In this document: in pieces, positions 16,545 through 24,610 of the stretch
How positions within the stretch are numbered: position 1 is the stretch's first letter
Layout: each line of letters starts with the position of its first letter
Assembly (NCBI RefSeq): GCF_025506275.1
Contig: NZ_QYCP01000091.1
Location: 1 to 64,000, forward strand
From: Brevibacterium permense
Lineage (GTDB): Bacteria; Actinomycetota; Actinomycetes; Actinomycetales; Brevibacteriaceae
Length of the DNA: 64,000 nucleotides
Direction: 5' to 3'
The notes under the pieces: model-generated
Told to the model about the DNA's origin: nothing
The model's database searches: none
Seen by the model: the letters and a program-made list of their open reading frames with translations, nothing else
Program-made: the position numbers and the translations under genes

Positions 16545-16753
16545 GCGAGCAGCTGCAGTGTTCCGCGAAGGAATGCCGGGCGTTCGCGACCCGCGCCCTG
16601 CTGTGGAACAATCCCCGCGTCCACACTCCCGAGCGGAAGAAGACGTGGTTGGCCTGTGATGAGCACCTCGACTATCTGCGTGACTTCCTGACTCTGCGCG
16701 ACTTCTTCATCACCGACGTCTCCGTCGACGAGATTCCGGAGGACGCAGGTTGA
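16541..16753 (+). CDS. Small conserved actinobacterial protein, 70 residues
   Basis: Starts at TTG 16541 inside the DUF3099 stop (TTGA) and ends in the TTG start of the SURF1 gene, also TTGA, so it is tightly sandwiched. It has three cysteines (QCSAKECRAF and WLACDEHLDYL), with a C-x4-C...C-x2-H pattern that may bind a metal; the last part (LRDFLTLRDFFITDVSVDEIP) is aromatic. I do not recognise a named function. Its position upstream of SURF1 hints at a role in cytochrome oxidase assembly, but this is only context. Confidence 0.75.
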   Translation: MSEQLQCSAKECRAFATRALLWNNPRVHTPERKKTWLACDEHLDYLRDFLTLRDFFITDVSVDEIPEDAG

Positions 16754-17652
16754 GCCGCTATTCCTTCCTCTTCTCCGCACGCTGGCTCAAATACATCGCC
16801 ATGGCGATCATCGTCATCATCGCCTGCGTGTTCCTCGCCCTGTGGCAGAAGGACCGCCGCGATCAGCGGGAGCAGGAGATCGCGACGATCACCGCGAACT
16901 ACTCCGCCGACCCCGTCGACATCACCTCGGTGCTCTCGACACCGAATTCGACGCTGGAGACCACCGATGAGTGGACCCAGGTGGAACTGAGCGGAGAGTT
17001 CTCCGACGAGGACACCGTCCTCGCACGCAACCGCACGGTCGAAGACAAACCCGGCTTCTATGTGGTGACTCCGTTCGAGATCACCGGCGGTTCGACGATC
17101 GCCGTCGTCCGCGGCTTCACCGCCGAACAGGATTCCGTGCCGCCCGCTCCACGGGGTGAGCAGACCGTGGTCGCCCATCTGCGTCCTGCTCAGGACGGAT
17201 CCGAGGATGAGAACCCGAAGGGACTCATCAAAGCCATCGATCCCGCGCGCATTCCGGGAATGGACGATGCCTATTCGCACGTCTACGTCGAGGCCTCACC
17301 GGCCGAGACAGGCGGCTACCCAGAGGAAGGACTGACCCCGCTGCCGATGCCCGAGCTCGATCCGGGCAACCACCTGTCCTATATGCTCCAGTGGTTCGCC
17401 TTCGGAATCATGATCATCATCGCCGTGGTCATCTCGGCCCGTCGTGAGCGCAAGGCCGCCGCCGAGGCGGTCGAGCATGGCGCTGCCGACCACGAATTGG
17501 TCGTCATCGACAAGGCCGCCCTCGACGCTGGTGCGAAGATCAGTCAGCCCGGCAGCCGCTATGGCCGCAACCGCTGGGCCTCGCCCACCGTGCGCGGGCA
17601 GGCCGAAGCCGATGAGGATGCCCTGTTCGAGGAGCGCTTCCGCTCTCAGTGA
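16750..17652 (+). CDS. SURF1-family cytochrome c oxidase assembly protein
   Basis: 300 residues with the SURF1 layout: a membrane helix at residues about 13-32 (IAMAIIVIIACVFLALWQ), an extracytoplasmic domain (WTQVELSGEFSDEDTVLARNR, GFYVVTPFEITGG, VRGFTAE), and a second helix near residue 220 (HLSYMLQWFAFGIMIIIAVVI). SURF1 proteins help insert haem A into cytochrome aa3 oxidase; CtaA and CtaB, which make haem A, are encoded 11-14 kb away. The C-terminal 70 residues after the last helix are a polar extension common in actinobacterial members. The start is TTG 16750, overlapping the previous stop. Confidence 0.88.
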   Translation: MSRYSFLFSARWLKYIAMAIIVIIACVFLALWQKDRRDQREQEIATITANYSADPVDITSVLSTPNSTLETTDEWTQVELSGEFSDEDTVLARNRTVEDKPGFYVVTPFEITGGSTIAVVRGFTAEQDSVPPAPRGEQTVVAHLRPAQDGSEDENPKGLIKAIDPARIPGMDDAYSHVYVEASPAETGGYPEEGLTPLPMPELDPGNHLSYMLQWFAFGIMIIIAVVISARRERKAAAEAVEHGAADHELVVIDKAALDAGAKISQPGSRYGRNRWASPTVRGQAEADEDALFEERFRSQ

Positions 17653-17675
17653 GCCGATCAGCCGACTGAGGCCGA

Positions 17676-17702
17676 CCGGCTCAGCCGAGTGCGATGAGCC
17701 GG
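17676..17702. terminator. Weak hairpin between SURF1 and ABC-F genes
   Basis: CCGGCTCA (17676-17683) and TGAGCCGG (17695-17702) can pair across an 11-base loop in the 51-base gap between the two convergent stop codons. Without a T run it is only a candidate. Confidence 0.35.
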
Positions 17703-17703
17703 C

Positions 17704-19302
17704 TCAGGCGAGCGTGACGAGATCGAGGTACGTGTCGTTCCACAGGTCTTCGTCGCCGTCGGGCAGCAGGAGCACACGGTCGGGGTCGAGCGCGGACACA
17801 GCACCCTCATCGTGGGTGACGAGCACGATCGCACCTTCATAGCGGCGGATCGCCGAGAGGATCTCCTCGCGAGAGGCCGGATCGAGGTTGTTCGTCGGCT
17901 CGTCGAGCAGCAGCACGTTCGCACTCGAGACCACGAGGGTCGCGAGAGCCAGACGCGTCTTCTCACCGCCGGAGAGCACCCCGGCAGGTTTGTGCACATC
18001 GTCACCACTGAAGAGGAACGAACCGAGCACATTGCGCACCGCGGTGTCATCGAGATGCGGAGAGTTCCGCGACATGTTCTCCAGCACTGTGCGCTCGAGG
18101 TCGAGGGTCTCATGCTCCTGCGCATAGTAGCCCAGCTTGAGGCCGTGTCCGGGCACGACTTCTCCGGAGTCGGGATCGTCGAGCCCGGCGAGCAGACGCA
18201 GCAGCGTCGTCTTTCCGGCGCCGTTGTAGCCGAGTACGACGACTCGTGTGCCCTTGTCGATGGCGAGATCGACACCGGTGAACACCTCGGTCGAACCGAA
18301 GCTGCGAGAGAGTCCCTCGGCCGTCAGCGGCACACGTCCGCAGTCGGCTGGGGCCGGGAAGCGCAGATTCGCGACCTTCTCCGTGGCGCGTTCGTCCTCG
18401 AGCCCGGCGAGCAGACGGTCGGCGCGCTTGGCCATCTGCTGGGCGGCGACGGTCTTCGTCGCCTTCGCCATCATCTTGTTCGCCTGAGCGTTGAGCGCCG
18501 CGGCCTTCTTCTCGGCATTGGCACGTTCGCGGCGGCGACGCCGCTCATCGTCCTCACGCTGTTTGAGGTACAGCCGGTAGCCCATCGAATATATGTCGAT
18601 GGTCTGACGGGTGGCGTCGAGGAAGAAGACCTTGTTGACCACTTCGTCGATGAGATCGAGGTCGTGGCTGATGATGATCAGGCCACCGGAGTAGGCCTTG
18701 AGGTGGTCGCGCAGCCACAGCACGGATTCGGCGTCGAGGTGGTTCGTCGGCTCGTCGAGGATCATCGTATCCGGGGCCGAGAACAGGATCCGGGCGAGTT
18801 CCACACGGCGACGCTGACCGCCGGAGAGCGTCCCGATCTCCTGGCTGATCAGTGCCTCGTCGAGGCCGAGGTTCGCGGCGATCGCGAAGGCTTCGGATTC
18901 GGCGGCGTAACCACCGGCGGCGATGAACTCCGCTTCGATGCGCGGGTAGCGGTCGATGGCCTTCGTCGCCACCTTCTCGTCCGGTGAGGCCATCTGCCGT
19001 TCGGCCTTGCGCAGACGCTTGACGAGGACGTCGAGGTCACGCACCGAGAGGATGCGTTCCATTCCGGTGGCAGTGAGGTCACCGCTGCGCGGATCCTGCG
19101 GCAGGTAGCCGACGGTGCCGGAGATCGACACGGATCCGGATTGGGCAGTGTGTCCGCCCATGATCACCTTGGTCAGGGTCGTCTTGCCGGCGCCGTTGCG
19201 GCCGACGAGACCGACTCGGTCGCCCTTGTCGACACGGAAGGACACCTCGGACATGAGGGTGCGGGCGCCGACGGCGACTTCGAGGCCGGAGGCCTGAATC
19301 AT
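17704..19302 (-). CDS. ABC-F family ATP-binding protein
   Basis: 532 residues with two nucleotide-binding domains and no membrane part, as in ABC-F translation factors that act on the ribosome. Domain 1: Walker A GRNGAGKTT, signature LSGGQRRRVELAR, Walker B TMILDEPTNHLD. Domain 2: GYNGAGKTT, LSGGEKTRLALA, LLLDEPTNNLD. The interdomain linker at about residues 235-300 is strongly basic and charged (REDDERRRRRERANAEKKAA), the P-site tRNA interaction region. Domain order and length fit the Uup/EttA-like actinobacterial group; whether it gives antibiotic resistance or is a housekeeping factor cannot be told. ATG 19302 overlaps the rnhA stop (ATGA). Confidence 0.92.
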   Translation of the reverse strand: MIQASGLEVAVGARTLMSEVSFRVDKGDRVGLVGRNGAGKTTLTKVIMGGHTAQSGSVSISGTVGYLPQDPRSGDLTATGMERILSVRDLDVLVKRLRKAERQMASPDEKVATKAIDRYPRIEAEFIAAGGYAAESEAFAIAANLGLDEALISQEIGTLSGGQRRRVELARILFSAPDTMILDEPTNHLDAESVLWLRDHLKAYSGGLIIISHDLDLIDEVVNKVFFLDATRQTIDIYSMGYRLYLKQREDDERRRRRERANAEKKAAALNAQANKMMAKATKTVAAQQMAKRADRLLAGLEDERATEKVANLRFPAPADCGRVPLTAEGLSRSFGSTEVFTGVDLAIDKGTRVVVLGYNGAGKTTLLRLLAGLDDPDSGEVVPGHGLKLGYYAQEHETLDLERTVLENMSRNSPHLDDTAVRNVLGSFLFSGDDVHKPAGVLSGGEKTRLALATLVVSSANVLLLDEPTNNLDPASREEILSAIRRYEGAIVLVTHDEGAVSALDPDRVLLLPDGDEDLWNDTYLDLVTLA

Positions 19303-20000
19303 TCTCTCTCCAAACTGCGGCCGATGAGTTCGGCCAGAAATTCTTGGGGGTGGATGCCGCGGGCCTGAGCCCGGGCGACGAGTTCATCTGCGACAGAGGA
19401 CGGCACACGGCAGGATACGACAGTGGTGTTCGGCCCGGCTGCTGCGGTCACGGGCTCGACGGAAACATCGTCCTGAGCAACAGGTTCCGTCGGGTTGTCT
19501 GCCGGTTCGTCGTCGGCCGTCGCGGTCGACGTCCCCGCGGGGACGTATCCGGGGCCTTCCGGCACGGGCGTGCCCTTCTGGAAAGCTGTGGCAGCCGCAC
19601 GTGCGCGAACATCGGCAGCCTCATTGAGTTCGTGGTTGTTGTGTCCCTTGACCCACTCGAACTCGACAGTCCGCCCGCTCAGTGCCTCATCGAGAGACGC
19701 TAAGAGGTCCTTGTTGAGGACTTCTTTTCCATCGGCTTTCTTCCACCCTTTGCGTTTCCACCCCGGCATCCATTTGGTCAGGGCGTTGATGACGTACTGC
19801 GAATCACAGTATATCTTCAGCTCGTCGTCGCTGTCCGCGGTCGACCGGAGCAGGTCGAGGACGGCCATGAGCTCACCGCGGTTGTTCGTCGCGTTCTTCC
19901 ACCCGCCGGCGTGCCAGGAGGTGTCGTCGATGTACCAGGCCCACCCGGCGGGCCCCGGGTTGCCGAGCGCGGATCCGTCGGCGGCAGCGATGATCGTCAA
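19299..20000 (-). CDS. rnhA: Ribonuclease HI with C-terminal ribbon-helix-helix domain
   Basis: 233 residues from TTG 20000, chosen because AAGGAG lies six bases upstream and the RNase H fold begins at once. Degrades RNA in RNA-DNA hybrids. The four catalytic acids are Asp8 (AAADGSALGNPG), Glu43 (NNRGELMAVLDLL), Asp66 (IYCDSQYVINAL) and Asp130 (LNEAADVRAR), with the basic WKRKGWKKADG handle between. A disordered Pro/Thr/Asp linker (about 145-190) leads to residues 192-230 (VVSCRVPSSVADELVARAQA then HPQEFLAELI), which has the strand-helix-helix pattern of Arc/CopG-type DNA-binding domains. This fusion is uncommon. Cotranscribed with the ABC-F gene (four-base overlap). Confidence 0.9.
   Translation of the reverse strand: MTIIAAADGSALGNPGPAGWAWYIDDTSWHAGGWKNATNNRGELMAVLDLLRSTADSDDELKIYCDSQYVINALTKWMPGWKRKGWKKADGKEVLNKDLLASLDEALSGRTVEFEWVKGHNNHELNEAADVRARAAATAFQKGTPVPEGPGYVPAGTSTATADDEPADNPTEPVAQDDVSVEPVTAAAGPNTTVVSCRVPSSVADELVARAQARGIHPQEFLAELIGRSLERE
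19530..19545. repeat. 16-bp perfect palindrome, copy 3 of 3 (inside rnhA)
   Basis: CGTCCCCGCGGGGACG within the linker of RNase HI, encoding part of Val-Pro-Ala-Gly-Thr, the same pentapeptide as the imuA' copy. Confidence 0.8.
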
Positions 20001-20113
20001 TGGTTCTCCTTGGAAAGTCGGATTCCATTCTTTCACGCCGCTCTCGGGTTCTCGGTCCGCGGGGCGGTGATCTCCGCGACCCTGCCCGAAGACGAGTGCC
20101 GGATCGGACGACG

Positions 20114-20160
20114 ATCGCCGAGGCGGGGCTGACCTTCTCAGGTCGCCCCGCCTCGGCGAT
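20114..20160 (-). terminator. Terminator after the suf operon
   Basis: A 16-bp GC-rich stem (ATCGCCGAGGCGGGGC and its complement) topped by a GACCT/AGGTC helix, 56 bases beyond the sufT stop. It marks the end of the suf transcript and insulates rnhA. Confidence 0.75.
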
Positions 20161-20215
20161 GGTGTTCGTCCGCGTCCCCGAGAGACACGGACAACCGAAC
20201 GTCGTCGGTGTCGGA

Positions 20216-20551
20216 TCAGATGTTGAAGCCGAGCGCCCGCATCTGTTCGCGGCCGTCCTCGGTGATCTTCTCCGGGCCCCATGGCGGCATCCAGACCCAG
20301 TTGATCCGGTAGGCCGGCACGATTCCCTCGAGGGACTGTGCGGTCTGGTCCTCGATGACGTCGGTCAGTGGGCAGGCCGCCGAGGTCAGGGTCATCTCGA
20401 TCACGGCGGTGCCGTCGTCTTCGACCGAGAGTCCGTACACGAGGCCGAGATCGACGATGTTGACACCGAGCTCGGGATCGACGACGTCCATCATCGCCTC
20501 GCGCACTTCGTCGACGCTGGCATTCTGCGGTGCGTCAATGACTTCAGGCAT
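20216..20551 (-). CDS. sufT: SufT / MIP18-family Fe-S assembly factor
   Basis: 111 residues of the DUF59 (MIP18, PaaD-like) family. The core is VREAMMDVVDPELGVNIVDLGLVYGL, then IEMTLTSAACPLTDVIEDQ with the conserved cysteine, and VWMPPWGPEKITEDGREQMRALGF. SufT acts in maturation and carriage of Fe-S clusters. ATG 20551 has GAGGAG seven bases upstream and overlaps the end of sufU by eight bases. Last gene of the suf operon. Confidence 0.93.
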   Translation of the reverse strand: MPEVIDAPQNASVDEVREAMMDVVDPELGVNIVDLGLVYGLSVEDDGTAVIEMTLTSAACPLTDVIEDQTAQSLEGIVPAYRINWVWMPPWGPEKITEDGREQMRALGFNI

Positions 20552-21023
20552 TGTGTTTCTCCTCACGAGCTGCTTGTGCTTGGTTGAGTGCGTCCTTGAA
20601 CGCCATCCATGCCAGGAGAGCGCATTTGATCCTGGCGGGGAACTTCGACACTCCGGTGAACGCCGCGGCGTCCCCGAGAATTGACTCATCCGCTTCCATT
20701 GTCCCACGGGAATGCATGAGTTCGTGGAACGCGCCTTCGATCTCGAGCATCTGCGCGACGGAGGATTCGGCGGCCAGCTCCGACAGTACCGAGGCCGAGG
20801 CCATCGAGATCGAACAGCCGTCTCCGGTCCACCGCACCTCGATCGTGCCGTCCTCACGCAGTTCGGTCTCGAGCTCGATCTCATCGCCGCACGTCGGGTT
20901 CACCTGGTGCGAATACCCGTGCGGTGACTCTGCAGCGTCACGGAGCAGTTCGGTGTTGCCGATGCGTGCCCGCGACTGGTCGAGGATGACCTGCTGGTAG
21001 AGCTGCTGCATCTGTGTGCTCAT
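20544..21023 (-). CDS. sufU: SufU zinc-dependent sulfurtransferase
   Basis: 159 residues, IscU-like fold. The zinc/sulfur ligands are in place: NPTCGDEIELE (Cys and Asp), TGDGCSISMASASVLSE (Cys) and FPARIKCALLAWMAF (Cys). The GEAF-like insertion between the second and third ligand (SSVAQMLEIEGAFHELMHSRG) is typical of Gram-positive SufU, which accepts sulfur from SufS rather than acting as the scaffold. ATG 21023, 16 bases after sufS. Confidence 0.95.
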   Translation of the reverse strand: MSTQMQQLYQQVILDQSRARIGNTELLRDAAESPHGYSHQVNPTCGDEIELETELREDGTIEVRWTGDGCSISMASASVLSELAAESSVAQMLEIEGAFHELMHSRGTMEADESILGDAAAFTGVSKFPARIKCALLAWMAFKDALNQAQAAREEKHNA

Positions 21024-21039
21024 CGGATCGCTCCCCTCC

Positions 21040-22290
21040 TCAGGCGACTCCGAAGAAGGGCCGCACTTCCGCCAGAGCGGTGAGAAAGCGGGTGCAGTCT
21101 TCGACGTTGTTGTATAGGTACGTGCTCGCCCGCGTCGAGGCGGTGACCCCGAAGCGGCGGTGCAGCGGCTGAGCGCAGTGGTGGCCCACCCGCACGGCGA
21201 TGCCCTGCGAGTCGAGATACTGTCCGACATCGTGGGCGTGCACACCGTCGACGTCGAAGGCCACGGTTCCGATCCGGTCTTCGGCCTCGCCGAGGATGCG
21301 GATTCCGGGGATCTGGCCGATCCCGTCGAGGAGGACTCGGGCGAGTTCCTTCTCATGCTCGAGAACATTGTCCAGCCCCACCTCGGTGAGGTATCCGATC
21401 GCTGTCGCGAAAGCCGCCACCTCGGCGACCGGCTGAGTGCCGGCCTCGAACCGCTGCGGAGCGGGCATGAACTCGGTCTCCTCCATGGTCACCGTGGTGA
21501 TCATGGATCCGCCGGTGAGCACCGGCGGCAGAGCGTCGAGCAGTTCGGACTTGCCCCACAGCACACCCAGACCGGTGGGGCCGAGTGCCTTATGAGCGGA
21601 GAAAGCGGCGAAGTCGACGTCGAGGTCGACGAAGTCCACGGGCATATGCGGAACGGACTGGCAGGCGTCGAGCACGACGTAGGCTCCGACGGCGCGGGCC
21701 CGTTCCACGAGGCGGTGGACGGGGTTGATCGTGCCGAGGACGTTGGAGACGTGCGTGAACGCGAGCACCTTCGTCGATTCGTCGACGATCGTGTCGAGAT
21801 CGGTCAGATCGAGTTCACCGGAGTCGGTGACCGGCAGCCAGCGCAGCTGTGCTCCTGTGGAGGCAGCCAGCTGCTGCCACGGCACGAGATTCGCATGGTG
21901 CTCCATCTCGGTGACGACGATCGAGTCACCGGGGGCGAGGGCGAAACGCTCTGCGTCGTCTCCCCCGAAGCCATGGCTGGCCCGATCGATGCCGAGGGCC
22001 ACGATGTTGAGCGCCTCGGTCGCGTTCTTCGTCCAGCACACCTGTTCCGGTGCCCCGCCGACGAGTCCGGCAGCGGCGATCCGACCGTTCTCGAAGGCGT
22101 CGGTGGCCTCGACGGCCAGGGAGTGCGCGCCTCGGTGAACGGCGGCGTTGCGCTGCTGGAAGTACTCGACGAAGGTGTCGATGACGCACTGCGGCTTCTG
22201 CGATGTCGCTCCCGAGTCGAGATACGACAGCGGCGACTCCCCGACCCTCACATCGAGGATCGGGAAGTCGCCCCTCAGACGTGAGAACAT
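21040..22290 (-). CDS. sufS: Cysteine desulfurase SufS
   Basis: 416-residue PLP enzyme that takes sulfur from cysteine to feed Fe-S cluster assembly. PLP Lys lies in DFAAFSAHKALGPTGLGVLWG; the catalytic persulfide Cys is in RVGHHCAQPLHRRFG, with the short loop of group II desulfurases; the substrate Arg is in TASTRASTYLYN. Start ATG 22290 shares one base with the sufC stop (TGATG). SufU, its partner, follows. Confidence 0.96.
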   Translation of the reverse strand: MFSRLRGDFPILDVRVGESPLSYLDSGATSQKPQCVIDTFVEYFQQRNAAVHRGAHSLAVEATDAFENGRIAAAGLVGGAPEQVCWTKNATEALNIVALGIDRASHGFGGDDAERFALAPGDSIVVTEMEHHANLVPWQQLAASTGAQLRWLPVTDSGELDLTDLDTIVDESTKVLAFTHVSNVLGTINPVHRLVERARAVGAYVVLDACQSVPHMPVDFVDLDVDFAAFSAHKALGPTGLGVLWGKSELLDALPPVLTGGSMITTVTMEETEFMPAPQRFEAGTQPVAEVAAFATAIGYLTEVGLDNVLEHEKELARVLLDGIGQIPGIRILGEAEDRIGTVAFDVDGVHAHDVGQYLDSQGIAVRVGHHCAQPLHRRFGVTASTRASTYLYNNVEDCTRFLTALAEVRPFFGVA

Positions 22291-23048
22291 CAGACGCCGG
22301 CGGTGAAGAAGCGGTCGTAGCCTTCGTTCTCGAGGCGTTCGGCCAGTTCCGGTCCGCCTTCCTCGGCCACCTTGCCCTTGATGATCACGTGGACGTGATC
22401 GGGCTTGATGTAGTTGAGGATGCGCGTGTAGTGGGTGATGAGCATGATGCCGACGTCAGTAGCGTCCTTGACGCGGTTGACGCCTTCGGACACGATGCGC
22501 AGCGCGTCGACGTCGAGGCCGGAGTCGGTCTCGTCGAGTACGGCGAACTTCGGCTTGAGCATCTCGAGCTGCAGGATCTCGTGACGCTTCTTCTCGCCGC
22601 CGGAGAAGCCTTCGTTGACGTTGCGCGAGGCGAAGGCGGGATCCACACGGAGGTTCTCCATGGCCTGCTTGAGGTCCTTGGTCCAGTTGCGCAGCTTCGG
22701 AGCCTCACCGTCGATGGCGGTCTTGGCCGAACGGAGGAAGTTCGTCACGGTCACGCCGGGAACCTCGACGGGGTACTGCATGGCCAGGAACAGTCCGGCC
22801 TTGGCACGCTCGTCGACGGACATCTCGAGGACGTCCTCACCGTCGAGGGTGACCGAACCGGAGGTCACTTCGTACTTGGGGTGGCCGGCCAGGGCGTAGG
22901 CCAGGGTCGACTTGCCGGAGCCGTTGGGGCCCATGATGGCGTGGGTCTCGTTGGAGTTGATGACGAGGTCGATGCCGTTGAGGATGGGCTTGAGACCGTT
23001 TTCGGTGTTGACACCGACGTGCAGGTCTTCGATCTTGAGAGTGGACAT
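22290..23048 (-). CDS. sufC: SufC Fe-S assembly ATPase
   Basis: 252-residue ABC-type ATPase of the SufBCD scaffold complex in the cytoplasm. Walker A GPNGSGKSTLAYALAG, the SufC-specific signature NEGFSGGEKKRHEILQ, and Walker B FAVLDETDSGLDVDALRIV (ETDSGLD instead of DEPTSALD). All residues for ATPase function are present. 26 bases separate it from the Rieske gene and one base is shared with sufS. Confidence 0.97.
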   Translation of the reverse strand: MSTLKIEDLHVGVNTENGLKPILNGIDLVINSNETHAIMGPNGSGKSTLAYALAGHPKYEVTSGSVTLDGEDVLEMSVDERAKAGLFLAMQYPVEVPGVTVTNFLRSAKTAIDGEAPKLRNWTKDLKQAMENLRVDPAFASRNVNEGFSGGEKKRHEILQLEMLKPKFAVLDETDSGLDVDALRIVSEGVNRVKDATDVGIMLITHYTRILNYIKPDHVHVIIKGKVAEEGGPELAERLENEGYDRFFTAGV

Positions 23049-23074
23049 AATGATCCTTCTTCTTCGGTCTTGGG

Positions 23075-23398
23075 TCAGTTCAGGGTGGTGTTCGGGTCGA
23101 CGAGGATGCGACCGGCGATCTCTTTGCAGTCATAGACCGCGACGGGTTCGAACGCCGGCGGATTCACCGGCTTGCCCGTGTTGAGGTCGAACTGAGAGCC
23201 GTGCAGCCAGCATTCGATGGTGCAGTCCTCGACGTCTCCTTCGGCCAGCGACACCTCACCGTGGGTGCACAGGTCGTCGATGGCGTGGATCGTGCCGTCG
23301 GAGTCGCGAGCGATGCAGATCTCGAACTCGCCGACCTCGATGCGCATGGTGCCGCCGGGGGCCACCTCGTCGGTGGCCGCCACGTCGATCATGGTCAC
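23075..23398 (-). CDS. Rieske [2Fe-2S] ferredoxin-like protein of the suf operon
   Basis: 107 residues with the Rieske cluster-binding pair CTHGEVSLAEG and CWLHGSQFD (Cys-x-His and Cys-x2-His). The fold is that of the bacterial non-haem oxygenase ferredoxins (NirD/BphF-like). A gene of this kind regularly sits between sufD and sufC in actinobacteria, where an electron-transfer role in cluster assembly or repair is suspected but not shown. GTG 23398 overlaps the sufD stop (GTGA); an internal ATG at codon 3 is an alternative. Confidence 0.92.
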   Translation of the reverse strand: MTMIDVAATDEVAPGGTMRIEVGEFEICIARDSDGTIHAIDDLCTHGEVSLAEGDVEDCTIECWLHGSQFDLNTGKPVNPPAFEPVAVYDCKEIAGRILVDPNTTLN

Positions 23399-24570
23399 AG
23401 AACACTCCGGGACAGTTCGGCCTCGATGCGTTCGTTGAGCACGTCTTCGATCTCGGGCACCTGGATCTTCTGGATCACTTCGTTGAAGAATCCGCGGACC
23501 ACGAGCTGACGAGCGACGTCCTCGGGGATGCCGCGGCTCATGAGGTAGAACAGGTGCTCCTCATCGAAGCGTCCCACCGAGGAGGCGTGGCCGGCACCGG
23601 CGATGTCACCGGTCTCGATCTCGAGGTTCGGCACCGAGTCGGCGCGGGCGCCATCGGTGAGGATGAGGTTCCGGTTGAGCTCGTAGGTGTCGATGTCGAG
23701 GGCTTCGGGACGGATGAGCACATCGCCGATCCACACGCTGCGCGCGTCCTTGCCCTGCAGAGCGCCCTTGTAGTGGACGTTCGACTGGGCCTTCGGCGTG
23801 TTGTGGTCGATGTAGGTGCGGTGCTCGAGGTGCTGACCGGCGTCGGCGAAGTAGAGTCCGAGCAGTTCGGCCTCTCCCCCGGCTGCCGAGTAGCGCACGT
23901 TCGTGTTCAGGCGTACGACGTCACCGCCGAGGGTGATGTGGATGTGCTTGAACTTCGCGTCCTTGCCCACGATCGCATCGTGCTGACCGAGGTGCTGGGA
24001 GCCGTCGTCCCACAGCTGCAGCGAAACGAAGGTCACGTCTGCACCATCGCCGATGACGAGGGAGACGAGCTCGGAGTACCGGGCCAGTCCCTCGTGTTCG
24101 ACGACGATGGTCGCCTTCGAGTTCGCGCCGACGGTGACGACGACATGGCCGTGGCCGAGTGCCTCACCGGTGCCGTCGGCGTGGATGATCGCGGCCCGCT
24201 CGAGTTCGGTGTCTGCGGGGATCGAGTAGTGCGTCACCGCAGAGGCACGGTTGGCGGCGACGGCCGCGGCGCGGTCCTCGGGCTCGAGGATGCCCAGTTC
24301 CTGAGCCGACTCAAGCGAGATCTCCTCGACGGACAGGCCCGCGGGCAGATCCGACTCGAACTTCAGCTTCGCCTCGGTGGCGGTGTCCTCGAAGAACTCG
24401 CTGAACTTGCGGACGGGAGAGAAGCGCCATTCCTCCTCCCGGCCGGTGGGCACGGGAAAGTCGGCGACATCGAAGCTGCGCGTGCGCGCATCGCGCTTCG
24501 AATCGGGCACCTGGACCTCGGAACCGTGCGAATGCTCCGAGAGGCCAAGCGGGTTGGTGGTATCAGTCAC
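23395..24570 (-). CDS. sufD: SufD Fe-S assembly scaffold subunit
   Basis: 391 residues, beta-helix scaffold protein paralogous to SufB. Recognisable parts are FPVPTGREEEWRFSPVRKF near the N-terminus, the central beta-helix (GKDAKFKHIHITLGGDVVRLNTNV) and the C-terminal [35 protein letters not shown] with the conserved His. GTG 24570 follows AAAGGAG. Forms SufBC2D with the neighbours. The gap to sufB is 40 bases, all suf-strand with no terminator seen. Confidence 0.96.
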   Translation of the reverse strand: MTDTTNPLGLSEHSHGSEVQVPDSKRDARTRSFDVADFPVPTGREEEWRFSPVRKFSEFFEDTATEAKLKFESDLPAGLSVEEISLESAQELGILEPEDRAAAVAANRASAVTHYSIPADTELERAAIIHADGTGEALGHGHVVVTVGANSKATIVVEHEGLARYSELVSLVIGDGADVTFVSLQLWDDGSQHLGQHDAIVGKDAKFKHIHITLGGDVVRLNTNVRYSAAGGEAELLGLYFADAGQHLEHRTYIDHNTPKAQSNVHYKGALQGKDARSVWIGDVLIRPEALDIDTYELNRNLILTDGARADSVPNLEIETGDIAGAGHASSVGRFDEEHLFYLMSRGIPEDVARQLVVRGFFNEVIQKIQVPEIEDVLNERIEAELSRSVL

Positions 24571-24610
24571 AGATTTACTCCTTTGAGTGCAGTGGGCGCT
24601 GGGTCGGTTC

